Positions 14,001 through 21,404 are shown, counted from the first letter of the stretch. The stretch is 22,116 nucleotides of DNA from JBQCHF01 sp051953655 (GCA_051953655.1 JBQCIO010000090.1:1-22116), one strand, 5' to 3'. Numbers and translations are program-made. Notes: generated by a model not told the origin, from the letters alone.

Positions 14001-16415
14001 CGGGGCGGGGGACGGCTCATCGAGAGTCGCTTCCTGCAGCGCCAGCCCGACCGCCTCGGCCAGCCCGAGATCCGCCCCGGACGCGGCCAGCTCGCCGAAC
14101 ACCTCCGGGCCCAGGGCCTCTCGCGCGCGCTGGACGACGTCGGCGGTGAGCGCTTCGTCCGCGAGGTAGTAGGCGTAGGTGCGGCCGCCGACCGCCTCGC
14201 GCAGCCCCTGCGCGGCGCCGACGAGCTGCGCCACGCGGTGCCATGGCTGCTGCCGCCGCTCCTCCAGGACGGCGTCGTCCGCCTGCCGTCCCTCGACCAC
14301 CGCCAGGGACTCCAGGTAGAAGGCGAGGTTCGCCCGGTCGCCGGTCTCGCGGGACAGGCGGACGCCATCGAGCAGCAGCGCGCGGGCGCTGGCCCAGTCC
14401 GCGCGCGCCATCGCCCCCTGGGCCAGGGTGAACAGGGCGGCGTAGGTGACGAGCCGGTCGCCGCGGGCGCGGGCCAGCAGCAGGCCGCGCTCGAGCAGCG
14501 GCGCGGCGGCGACCGGTTCGCCCGAGGCGACGTGCAGGGTCCCCAGCCAGATGCAGCACAGCGAGACGATCCAGTCCTCGCCGAGCGCGTCGCCGGCCGC
14601 CAGCGCCGTGTGCATCTGCCGCACCGCGTCGTCGTGCTCTCCGCGGGCGATGTGCACCAGGCCCAGCCCGGCCTCGCCGTAGACCGCGGCGACGTCGTCG
14701 CCGGTGCGGCGGGCGAGCTCCAGCGTGGTCGCCCAGGAGGCCCGGGCGTCGTCCAGGTCCCCGATGGCCAGCGACATGCAGGCGTCGGCCAGCAGCGCCC
14801 GGGCCCGCACCTCGTCGTCCATCGACAGCTCCAGCGCCGCCCGGGCACCGGCCCGCAGCTCGTGCAGGGTGCCCTGCATCCAGGCGGCCAGCCACAGCGC
14901 CCAGACCATCCGGCCGGCGGTCCCGCCGTCGCCGCGGGTGAGCGCGCGGTCCAGCGCGAGCCGGAGGTTGTCGCGCTCGACGTCCACCCGGTCCAGCCAC
15001 TCGACCTGCTGCTCGCGGCGGAACTCCGGGGCGGCGCGCTCGGCCACGGCGAGGTAGTGGGCCGCGTGGGCGTCGCGCAGGGCGTCGGCCCCGCCCTGCT
15101 CCTGCACCAGCTCGGCGGCGTACTGCCGCACCGGCTCGAGCATCCGGTAGCGGGTGGCGCCGCCGCGGGTCCGTTCCACCCTGACCAGCGACTGCTCCAC
15201 CAGGGCGTCGAGCAGGCCGAGCACCGACGGGCCGCGCGTCGGGCCGGCTGCCGGCCGCCCCGGCCCCAGCGCCTCGGCCGCCTCGAGGTCGAAGCCGCCG
15301 GCGAAGACGCTCAGCCGGGTGAACAACCCGCGCTGGGCGTCGTCGAGCAGCTGGTAGCTCCAGTCGACGGTGGAGTGCAGGGTGCGCTGGCGGGTCGGCA
15401 GGTCCCGGGACCAGCCGGTGGCCAGGGCCTCGTCCAGCCGGTCCAGCAGCTCGGCCGGGCCGAGCACGCGCAGCTTGGGCGCGGCCAGCTCCAGGGCCAG
15501 CGGGAGCCCGCCCAGACGCCAGCAGACCGCGGCCAGCGCCGGGGCGGTGTCCTCGTCCACGGCGAGGTCGGCCGCCGCCGCGCGGGCCCGCTCCAGCAGC
15601 AGGCGGACGGCGGGGGCCTGCGCCACCTGCTCGGCCGTGGCGGTGCGGGTCGGTGGCAGGGCCAGCGGCTCGAGGCGATGCTCCACCTCGTGCCGCACCC
15701 GCAGCGCGGCCCGGCTGGTGGCCAGCACGGTGAGCTGCGGGCAGGCGGTGAGCAGGTCGGCGACGTCGCGCGCGGCCTCGAGCAGGTGCTCGAGGTTGTC
15801 GAGCACGAGCAGCAGCCGACGCTCGCGCAGGTGGGCGACGAGCACGTCGTGGCCGTCGGGCAGGGACAGCGCGTGGGCGACCGCGTCGAGCACCCGGCCC
15901 GGGTCGGCGAGGCCGGACAGGCCCACGAAGAGGGCGCCGCCGGGGTAGTCCTCGGTGCGCCGCCGCGCCACCTCCACGGCCAGCCGCGTCTTCCCGACGC
16001 CGCCCGGGCCGGTGAGGGTGACCAGCTGCACGCCCTCCCGGTCCAGCAGCTCGCAGACCGCCTGCAGGTCGTCGTCGCGGCCGACCAGCTCGCCGGGCGT
16101 GGCCGGCAGCACCGTGGCGGGCCCGGCGCGCTCGACCATCCCGGGCGGAGCCGGCAGCGCGTCGGCCGCCTCCGGCTCGCCGCCGCGGGCGGCGGCCAGC
16201 AGGTCGTTGCGCTCGTCCTCGTCCAGCGACAGCGCCTGCGCCAGCGCCCGGACCGTGTGCGGGTAGGGACGGGTGCGGGTGCCGCGCTCCAGGGCGCTCA
16301 CCCCGTTGGCCGTCAGCCCGGCGCGCTCGGCCAGCTCCTCCTGGGTCAGCGCAGCCGCCTTGCGCAGGGCTCGGAGCCGCTCGCCGAAGCCGCCCCCCGG
16401 GCCCTGTGACGTCAC
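13998..16415 (-). CDS. XRE-HTH / NB-ARC ATPase / TPR transcriptional regulator (STAND-like)
   Basis: This 805-residue regulator has an N-terminal XRE helix-turn-helix (about residues 10-65: LRALRKAAALTQEELAERAG, then GVSALERGTR). The STAND NTPase domain has Walker A GPGGVGKT (Lys142), Walker B LLLVLDNLEHLL and the ATSRAALRV sensor block. A winged-helix-like segment (TLHSTVDWSYQLL...LFTRLSVFAGGF) follows, then TPR-like helical repeats from about residue 440 to the end. Such proteins bind DNA when a ligand or partner switches the ATPase. The start is GTG 16415: a TACGCT box lies 8 nt upstream and the HTH begins shortly after. It is divergent from the cupin gene and heads the minus-strand partner-switching run. 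Unlike SARPs it has no BTAD domain. The effector and targets are unknown. Confidence 0.92.
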   Translation of the reverse strand: MTSQGPGGGFGERLRALRKAAALTQEELAERAGLTANGVSALERGTRTRPYPHTVRALAQALSLDEDERNDLLAAARGGEPEAADALPAPPGMVERAGPATVLPATPGELVGRDDDLQAVCELLDREGVQLVTLTGPGGVGKTRLAVEVARRRTEDYPGGALFVGLSGLADPGRVLDAVAHALSLPDGHDVLVAHLRERRLLLVLDNLEHLLEAARDVADLLTACPQLTVLATSRAALRVRHEVEHRLEPLALPPTRTATAEQVAQAPAVRLLLERARAAAADLAVDEDTAPALAAVCWRLGGLPLALELAAPKLRVLGPAELLDRLDEALATGWSRDLPTRQRTLHSTVDWSYQLLDDAQRGLFTRLSVFAGGFDLEAAEALGPGRPAAGPTRGPSVLGLLDALVEQSLVRVERTRGGATRYRMLEPVRQYAAELVQEQGGADALRDAHAAHYLAVAERAAPEFRREQQVEWLDRVDVERDNLRLALDRALTRGDGGTAGRMVWALWLAAWMQGTLHELRAGARAALELSMDDEVRARALLADACMSLAIGDLDDARASWATTLELARRTGDDVAAVYGEAGLGLVHIARGEHDDAVRQMHTALAAGDALGEDWIVSLCCIWLGTLHVASGEPVAAAPLLERGLLLARARGDRLVTYAALFTLAQGAMARADWASARALLLDGVRLSRETGDRANLAFYLESLAVVEGRQADDAVLEERRQQPWHRVAQLVGAAQGLREAVGGRTYAYYLADEALTADVVQRAREALGPEVFGELAASGADLGLAEAVGLALQEATLDEPSPAP

Positions 16416-16423
16416 GGGCGGGG

Positions 16424-16429
16424 AGCGTA
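16424..16429 (-). promoter_or_regulatory. Candidate -10 box (TACGCT, minus strand)
   Basis: TACGCT on the minus strand lies 8 nt before GTG 16415, with no ribosome binding site. Confidence 0.55.
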
Positions 16430-16464
16430 GCCGCGTGGACCGGCCCAGCACGGACGATTCGGTC

Positions 16465-16480
16465 CCCCGGCCCACCGGGG
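16465..16480. repeat. Inverted repeat CCCCGG-CCCA-CCGGGG
   Basis: A perfect 6-bp stem with a 4-nt loop lies in the divergent promoter region, about 35 bp upstream of the regulator's -10 box. It could be an operator or a leader structure. Confidence 0.5.
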
Positions 16481-16537
16481 ACGCGACCGGGACATCCGCG
16501 GACGGCGCGGCCCGGGTCGTCGGCCGCTCCGCGCCGG

Positions 16538-16557
16538 CTGTGCGGGAACTGTGCGGG
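16538..16557 (+). repeat. Direct repeat CTGTGCGGG x2 with 11-bp period
   Basis: CTGTGCGGG occurs at 16538-16546 and 16549-16557, exactly 11 bp apart, one helical turn. It lies 46-65 nt upstream of the cupin start. Direct repeats with this period are typical activator sites, so it is a candidate operator for the divergent regulator. Confidence 0.55.
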
Positions 16558-16588
16558 TCGGTGTCCGTGGTCGGGGCGGGCGGCCCTG

Positions 16589-16599
16589 CCGATGATCGG
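16589..16599. promoter_or_regulatory. Palindrome CCGATGATCGG at the cupin start
   Basis: CCGAT-G-ATCGG is a perfect 5-1-5 inverted repeat ending 3 nt before GTG 16603. GATGAT (16591-16596) inside it may be the -10 region. It could be a repressor site. Confidence 0.45.
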
Positions 16600-16602
16600 T
16601 GC

Positions 16603-17025
16603 GTGCGCAGCCCCTGGATCACCGACAGCCTCCCGCTCGTGCCGACGCCGTGGGGGGACCGGCAGCGGTGCCTCGTCCCCGCGGTCGCCACGCATGGGGC
16701 CTACTCGCTGGCGGAGGTGGCCGCGCCGGTCGGCTGGGCCCGGCCGGACCACGTGCACCACGCCGCCGACGAGAGCTACTACGTGGCGTCGGGGGAGGTC
16801 GACGTCGTGGTCGACGACCGCACGGTGCGGCTCTCGTCCGGGCACGCGGTGCACGTGCCGCGCGGGATGGTGCGTGCGTTGCGGCAGGTGGGCGACGTCG
16901 ACGCCCGGCTGCTCGTCGTGCAGACCCCCGGCGGCCAGCTCGACGAGCCGTGCCCGCCGGCCGCGGCGGCGGCGGCGGGGATCGAGCTGCTGGCCGGTGG
17001 GAGGGCCGGTGGGGGGGGCCGGTGA
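16603..17025 (+). CDS. Small cupin-domain protein
   Basis: This 140-residue single-domain cupin has motif 1 DHVHHAADESYYVASGEVDV, giving His, His and Glu ligands and the expected Gly. Motif 2 is GHAVHVPRGMVRAL, in which the usual His after P-x-G is replaced by Arg. Metal binding may therefore be altered or use three ligands. Cupins of this type are small-molecule-binding proteins or simple enzymes; no substrate can be assigned. The C-terminus is Ala- and Gly-rich and runs through a G8 tract. GTG 16603 is chosen because it precedes the conserved WITDSLPLVPTPWG block; in-frame GTGs at 16561 and 16567 would add about 14 unremarkable residues. It is divergent from the HTH/NB-ARC regulator and may be its target. 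Confidence 0.8.
   Translation: MRSPWITDSLPLVPTPWGDRQRCLVPAVATHGAYSLAEVAAPVGWARPDHVHHAADESYYVASGEVDVVVDDRTVRLSSGHAVHVPRGMVRALRQVGDVDARLLVVQTPGGQLDEPCPPAAAAAAGIELLAGGRAGGGGR
17011..17018 (+). repeat. G8 homopolymer near the cupin 3' end
   Basis: Eight consecutive G lie within a G-rich stretch about 10 nt before the stop. Slippage would change the last residues and extend the C-terminus, for example up to the stop at 17122 in one alternative frame. Confidence 0.8.
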
Positions 17026-17153
17026 GATGGCCGCTGAGATCGTCGGCGGGACGACCGGTGACCCGAGCGCCGAGCCGAGCGCTGGCACGGCTGCGCCGCT
17101 GGTCCGGCCGCGCACCCGCTGACGGCCGACGCCGGCCCTCTCCGCTTCCTGTC

Positions 17154-17187
17154 CCCCGTTACTGGTGCCACCGCCGGGAAAACGGGG
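17154..17187. repeat. Inverted repeat CCCCGTT / AACGGGG upstream of the ABC exporter
   Basis: Perfect 7-bp arms at 17154-17160 and 17181-17187 are separated by 20 nt. The right arm abuts where a -35 element would sit for the TACCGT box. It is a candidate operator; the rest of the gap from 17026 shows nothing else recognisable. Confidence 0.45.
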
Positions 17188-17210
17188 CGACCGGGCGAGG
17201 GGCGGCCGCC

Positions 17211-17216
17211 TACCGT
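17211..17216 (+). promoter_or_regulatory. Candidate -10 box (TACCGT)
   Basis: TACCGT lies 10 nt before ATG 17227, with no ribosome binding site between. An in-frame GTG at 17215 overlaps the box and is less likely as start. Confidence 0.45.
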
Positions 17217-17226
17217 GCTTCCCGGC

Positions 17227-20200
17227 ATGAGCACCACCTCGCTCGGCACCGAGCCCTCCACGACCCCCCGTCCCCAGCCCGCGCCGGCTCCGGCGCCGGG
17301 CCGTGCGCCGCTGGGCTGGAACCGGCTGCGCCGCCCGGCCGCGGCCTGGGCGTTCGCGGCCGCCGCCCTGGCGGCCATGGGCGAGACCTTCGGCACCGTG
17401 GTCGCCGGGCGGCTGGCCGAGCGGCCCAGCACGCTGCTGGTCCAGCTGCTCGCCCTGTGCGTCGTCGGCGGCGCAGTGCTCGACACCGCCGGGCGCACGG
17501 TGTGGGCGGCGGTGGTGGACCGCGCGGAGGGCCGGCTGCGCCGCGACCTCGTCTCGGCCGCGCTGGAGCAGCCGCTCGCGATCCTCGCCGAGACCGCGGT
17601 CGGGGAGATCCTCGACCGGGTCGACGACGACACCCACGAGCTCGGGACGCTGCTGCGCCGCATGCTCTGGGACCTGGCCCGCACCCTGCTGCGGGTCGTG
17701 CCGATGTGGGTCGTCGCCGGGCTCACCTGGTGGCCCGCCTGGCTGCTGTTCCCCGTCGTCGCCGTGGTCATCGTGGTCGCGGTGCGTCCGCTCACCGCGG
17801 AGGTGTCGCGGCGCAAGGTGGTCGAGGAGATCGCCTGGACCGACCACGCCGCGGCCATGGAGGAGGGCGTCGCCGCGCGCGACGACCTGCGGGCCAGCCT
17901 GGGCCAGGCCTACCTGATCCGCCGCTGCGCGGAGCTGTCGGCCGTCGTGCTGGCCCGGGTGGCCGCCACCTGCCAGGTCTCCAGCCGGCTCAGCCGCCGG
18001 GCCGGGGTGCTGCTGCACGGGCTGCTGGCCGGCTGCGCGGTGGCCGGGGTCGCGCTGGTCGCGGACGAGCAGATGTCCACCGCGGCGCTGGTGACGCTGT
18101 TCCTGGTCACCAGCGCGTTCGTCGGCCAGATCGACCTGGTGGCCCGGCACGTGCCGGACATCCAGGAGGGGCTCGGCGCGCTCACCCGGCTGCGCCAGCT
18201 GCTCGCGGTCGAGCCGGAGCCGGCAGGTGGCAGGCCGCTGCCCGACGGGCAGCTCGCGATCTCCGTGCGTGGGCTGCACTTCTCCTATCCGGAGGGCACG
18301 TTCGCCCTCAGCGACGTCGACGTCGAGGTGCCTGCCGGGCACACGACCGCGCTGGTCGGACGGACCGGGAGCGGGAAGTCGACGCTGGCCGCGCTGCTGT
18401 CCCGGGCGGTCGAGCCGCCGCCCGGCACCGTGCACCTGGGCGGCGTCGACGTGCTCGACCTGGACCTGCGCCAGCTGCGCTCGGCCGTCGGGGTGGTCAC
18501 CCAGCGCACCGAGATCCTGGCCGCCACGCTGGCCGAGAACATCACGCTGTTCATGGACGTGCCCCGGCGGGCGGTCGAGGACGCCGTGCAGGCGCTGGGC
18601 CTGAGGGAGTGGGTGGCCGGGCTGCCCGACGGCCTGGACACCCTGCTCGGACCGGGCGGCGCCACGCTGTCCGCCGGCGAGGAGCAGCTGGTGGCGTTCG
18701 CCCGGCTGCTGGTGCGCGACGTGCGGGTGGTCGTGCTCGACGAGGCCACCGCTCGGATGGACCCGGTCACCGAGGCGCGGGTGGTGCAGGCCGCCGACCG
18801 GCTGCTGTCGCACCGCACCGGCGTCGTGGTGGCGCACCGGCTGTCCACCACCGCCCGCGCCGAGCACGTGGTGCTGCTCGACGCCGGTCGGGTGCTGCAG
18901 CAGGGGCCGCGGGCCGAGCTGGCGCAGCGGCCCGGGCCGTTCCGCGACCTGCTCACCGCAGCCGGCGACGTCGACGTCCCGGCCGAGCCGGCGCGCGCGG
19001 CCACCCCGCTGGGCAGCGCCCGCCGCTCGGGGGAGGCACGGCCGGTGGCGGACCCGGGGACCGGCCCGAGCCTGGCCCGGACCACCGCGCACGTGCTGTC
19101 CATCCACCCCCGGTGGGGCTTCCTGGGCGCGGTGCTGTTCCTGATCTCGGCGCTCACCGGCGCCTTCGGGGCCGTCACCGGCCTGCTCTGGGGCCGGCTG
19201 GTCGCCGGGCTGCAGGCCGGCGGGACCTCGCTCGCGACCACCCTGACCACGACCACGCTGCTCGTCGTCTCCCTGATGGTCGCGCCGCTGCTGCTCTCCT
19301 TCGCCACCCGGGTCTACCCGTCGTGGTGGGTCGCGGTGATGCTGCGCGTCCGGCTGGCCGTGCTGCGCGGGCAGACCATGCAGCACCGGCTGCCGCGCAC
19401 CCCGCCCGGCGAGGTCGTCTCGCGCGCCATGGACGCGGACCGGCTGGCTCGCTACGGCGACCGCTGGGTCGACTTCGTCAACGGCATGGCCATCGTGGTC
19501 GTCACCGCGGTGGCGGCGCACAGCCTGCTCGCCGGCGGGGTGCTGGTGGCGGTCATGGTGCTCTCCGCCCTCGCCTCCTCGCTGGGCCGCCCGCTGGCCG
19601 GGCGCTCGGCCGCCGCCTCGTCCGCCGCGCGGGCCCGGTTCGGCCGCTCGCTGGTGTCGGTGCTGGAGTCCGCGCGCACGGTGAAGCTCGCCGCCGCCAC
19701 ACCCGCCGCCCGCCGCCACCTGGCCGAGGTGGACGCCGGCCGCGTCGACGCCGCCGTGTTCGAGCACCGCGTCCAGGCGGTGCTCGACGGCGTGCCGGTG
19801 GTGCTGGTCAAGTGCGGCGTGGTCGCCGGCTGGTTCGTGCTGCTGCAGGGCGGCTGGGGCCTGGCCACGGCGCTGCTGGTCACCACGGCTGTCAACGGCT
19901 TCGACTGGTTCGGCCGGGTCGCGGGCGCCGTCATCACCGAGGCGCCGGGCACCCGTGCCTGGATGCAGGCGACCTCGCAGCTGGCCGCCGGCGTGGACCT
20001 GATGGATCTGCCGCCCGGCGTCGACCTGGTCCAGGGCGTCGCCCCGGTGCCCCCGCCCCCGCCGGTCACCCCGCTGCGCGAGCTGGCGCTGCGCCGGCTC
20101 GCGGCCGTGCACGACGACGGCACGGTCGGTGTCGAGGGCGTGGACCTCACCGTGCGGGCGGGCGAGCTCGTCCTGCTGCTCGGCCAGGTGGGCTCGGGCA

Positions 20201-20754
20201 AGTCCAGCCTGCTGTCGGCCATGGCCGGCCTGGTCGACCACACCGGCAGCCTGCGCTGGAACGACGTCGACGTGGAGGACCCGCAGGTCTTCCTGCGCCC
20301 CGGACAGGTCGCGCACGTGGCCCAGGTGCCGCGCGTGCTGTCCGGCACCTTCGGGGACAACGTGCGGCTGGACCACCCGCGCGAAGTCCTACGCGCTGTA
20401 GAGGACGCGCGCCTGAGCCCCGACGTCGAGAGCGCCGGCGGCCACGACGCCCTCGTCGGTCACCGCGGGGTGCGGCTGTCCGGCGGCCAGGTGCAGCGCC
20501 TCGCGCTGGCACGCGCCCTGGCCACCGACGCCGAGCTGCTGCTGGCCGACGACGTCTCCAGCGCCCTGGACGCCCGCACCGAGGTCGAGCTCTGGCAGGC
20601 GCTGCGGCGCCGGCGCAGCACCGTGGTCGGTGCGACGTCCAAGCGCGCCGCCCTGCGCCAGGCCGACCGGGTGGTCGTGCTGGTGGACGGGCGAGTGGCT
20701 GCCGTGGGGCCGTGGTCCGAGCTCGAGGCCGACTGGGGACACCTGGCGGCGTGA
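17227..20754 (+). CDS. Fused ABC exporter (TMD-NBD-TMD-NBD) with one degenerate ATP site
   Basis: This 1175-residue protein joins two type-IV exporter halves. TMD1 spans about residues 35-310. NBD1 has Walker A GRTGSGKS (378-385), signature LSAGEEQ (481-487), Walker B VVVLDEAT (Asp505-Glu506) and H-loop His537. TMD2 spans about 625-900, followed by a proline-rich linker (PVPPPPPVTP). NBD2 has Walker A GQVGSGKS (986-993), signature LSGGQ (1084-1088) and Walker B LLLADDVSS (Asp1108-Asp1109, Asp for catalytic Glu), with Ser1138 at the H-loop position. NBD1 Walker motifs plus the NBD2 signature form a complete site; the other site is degenerate, as in heterodimeric exporters such as TM287/288. 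It probably exports a lipid, peptide or drug-like molecule. It follows the cupin by 201 nt. Confidence 0.93.
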   Translation: MSTTSLGTEPSTTPRPQPAPAPAPGRAPLGWNRLRRPAAAWAFAAAALAAMGETFGTVVAGRLAERPSTLLVQLLALCVVGGAVLDTAGRTVWAAVVDRAEGRLRRDLVSAALEQPLAILAETAVGEILDRVDDDTHELGTLLRRMLWDLARTLLRVVPMWVVAGLTWWPAWLLFPVVAVVIVVAVRPLTAEVSRRKVVEEIAWTDHAAAMEEGVAARDDLRASLGQAYLIRRCAELSAVVLARVAATCQVSSRLSRRAGVLLHGLLAGCAVAGVALVADEQMSTAALVTLFLVTSAFVGQIDLVARHVPDIQEGLGALTRLRQLLAVEPEPAGGRPLPDGQLAISVRGLHFSYPEGTFALSDVDVEVPAGHTTALVGRTGSGKSTLAALLSRAVEPPPGTVHLGGVDVLDLDLRQLRSAVGVVTQRTEILAATLAENITLFMDVPRRAVEDAVQALGLREWVAGLPDGLDTLLGPGGATLSAGEEQLVAFARLLVRDVRVVVLDEATARMDPVTEARVVQAADRLLSHRTGVVVAHRLSTTARAEHVVLLDAGRVLQQGPRAELAQRPGPFRDLLTAAGDVDVPAEPARAATPLGSARRSGEARPVADPGTGPSLARTTAHVLSIHPRWGFLGAVLFLISALTGAFGAVTGLLWGRLVAGLQAGGTSLATTLTTTTLLVVSLMVAPLLLSFATRVYPSWWVAVMLRVRLAVLRGQTMQHRLPRTPPGEVVSRAMDADRLARYGDRWVDFVNGMAIVVVTAVAAHSLLAGGVLVAVMVLSALASSLGRPLAGRSAAASSAARARFGRSLVSVLESARTVKLAAATPAARRHLAEVDAGRVDAAVFEHRVQAVLDGVPVVLVKCGVVAGWFVLLQGGWGLATALLVTTAVNGFDWFGRVAGAVITEAPGTRAWMQATSQLAAGVDLMDLPPGVDLVQGVAPVPPPPPVTPLRELALRRLAAVHDDGTVGVEGVDLTVRAGELVLLLGQVGSGKSSLLSAMAGLVDHTGSLRWNDVDVEDPQVFLRPGQVAHVAQVPRVLSGTFGDNVRLDHPREVLRAVEDARLSPDVESAGGHDALVGHRGVRLSGGQVQRLALARALATDAELLLADDVSSALDARTEVELWQALRRRRSTVVGATSKRAALRQADRVVVLVDGRVAAVGPWSELEADWGHLAA

Positions 20755-20762
20755 GCCGTGCG

Positions 20763-20783
20763 CCTTCCGCCGCAGCGGACAGG
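20763..20783 (+). terminator. Hairpin after the ABC exporter gene
   Basis: TCCGC (20766-20770) pairs with GCGGA (20775-20779) around a CGCA loop. The stem extends by CCT/AGG beyond a T-C mismatch. It lies 8 nt after the stop codon and just before the -10 box of the next gene. Confidence 0.5.
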
Positions 20784-20790
20784 CCTTGGC

Positions 20791-20796
20791 TAGCGT
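20791..20796 (+). promoter_or_regulatory. Candidate -10 box (TAGCGT)
   Basis: TAGCGT lies 7 nt before ATG 20804, without a ribosome binding site. It supports the short start of the zinc-ribbon gene. Confidence 0.55.
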
Positions 20797-20803
20797 GAGC
20801 GGC

Positions 20804-20974
20804 ATGGACGCCGTCATCGCGAAGACCGCCCGGCCCGTCGTGTGCGCCACGTCGTCCTCGGGCCTGGCGCCGTGCGACAACTGCGGTTCGCCGATGCGGT
20901 GGGAGACCTCGCACCAGCGCTGCGACGCGTGCGGGCACATCGTGCCCTGCTGCGAGGGTGCCCCGCTGGGCTGA
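20804..20974 (+). CDS. Small zinc-ribbon protein (56 aa)
   Basis: This 56-residue protein contains two C-x-x-C pairs, CDNC (about residues 24-27) and CDAC (about 40-43), followed by PCC near the end. This is the pattern of a small zinc ribbon. The sequence between the pairs includes GSPMRWE. Function is unknown; such proteins often bind nucleic acid or a protein partner. The frame is open further upstream into the ABC gene, but the TAGCGT box and the hairpin at 20763-20783 favour ATG 20804. The gene is convergent with a Nudix gene, with only 4 nt between the stop codons. Confidence 0.75.
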   Translation: MDAVIAKTARPVVCATSSSGLAPCDNCGSPMRWETSHQRCDACGHIVPCCEGAPLG

Positions 20975-20985
20975 AGGATCAGCCC
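20968..20985. terminator. Perfect bidirectional hairpin containing both stop codons
   Basis: GGGCTGA (20968-20974) and TCAGCCC (20979-20985) form a perfect 7-bp stem with an AGGA loop. The TGA of the zinc-ribbon gene ends the left arm, and the minus-strand TGA of the Nudix gene ends the right arm. It fits a shared terminator for the convergent genes. Confidence 0.65.
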
Positions 20986-21383
20986 TGGTCGTGCTGCATC
21001 GCTTCGAGCAGAGCCGTGCGCACGATGACATGGGGTGGAGGGGGCAGCTCGCCGAGGCCGAACCATCCGATGTCGTCGTGCTCCTCGGGAGCGACGTTGG
21101 CCGGTGTTCCCTGCCAGCTCCGCACGAGCCACGCACTGAGGAGCGCGGGTTCGTCTGCTGTCCCCGCGGGCACCCGGTCCAGGTGATTCGCCGACTCCGT
21201 CGCGATCTGCACCCCTAGCTCTTCCCGCAGCTCACGCGCGAGGGCGCCCAGTTCCGACTCGCCCGCCTCCATGAGCCCACCGGGGAGGTCCCACACGTCC
21301 GGTCGGGCGCGCTTGTCCGGCCTGCGGTGCACGAGCAGGACGTGACCATCAGCGACCAGTGCGCCGACGACGACCTTGTGCAT
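20979..21383 (-). CDS. Nudix hydrolase
   Basis: This 134-residue protein has a complete Nudix box: Gly36 (GLMEAGE), then RELREELGV at 50-58, matching G-x5-E-x7-REUxEExGU. The N-terminal strand MHKVVVGALVADGHVLLVHR is typical of MutT-like members. These enzymes hydrolyse nucleoside diphosphate-linked substrates (oxidised dNTPs, ADP-ribose, capped nucleotides or others); the substrate is not evident. GC content is lower than in the ABC gene, similar to the 4.6-6.1 kb patch. ATG 21383 has no clear ribosome binding site or -10 box, so its promoter is uncertain. It is in the same direction as the upstream endonuclease gene, 38 nt away. Confidence 0.92.
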   Translation of the reverse strand: MHKVVVGALVADGHVLLVHRRPDKRARPDVWDLPGGLMEAGESELGALARELREELGVQIATESANHLDRVPAGTADEPALLSAWLVRSWQGTPANVAPEEHDDIGWFGLGELPPPPHVIVRTALLEAMQHDQG

Positions 21384-21404
21384 GCGCGCATTGGAGCATG
21401 CCCC

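Noticed and set aside
9588..16409. Very long open frame on the plus strand (about 2270 codons) opposite the phosphatase and regulator genes
   Set aside because: It is antisense to five well-supported genes; its Gly/Gln/His/Arg-rich composition has no domain. Long antisense frames are expected in high-GC actinobacterial DNA because reversed G/C-ending codons rarely form stops.
16538..16557. Naming the direct repeat a SARP binding site
   Set aside because: The 11-bp period fits, but the adjacent regulator has an XRE-type HTH and no BTAD or OmpR-like DNA-binding domain, so only a general operator call is supported.
14017..20376. Very long open frame on the minus strand (about 2120 codons) across the cupin and ABC exporter
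   Set aside because: It is out of frame with the HTH regulator in its last part and antisense to the ABC exporter, with low-complexity His/Gly/Gln/Arg composition and no motif.
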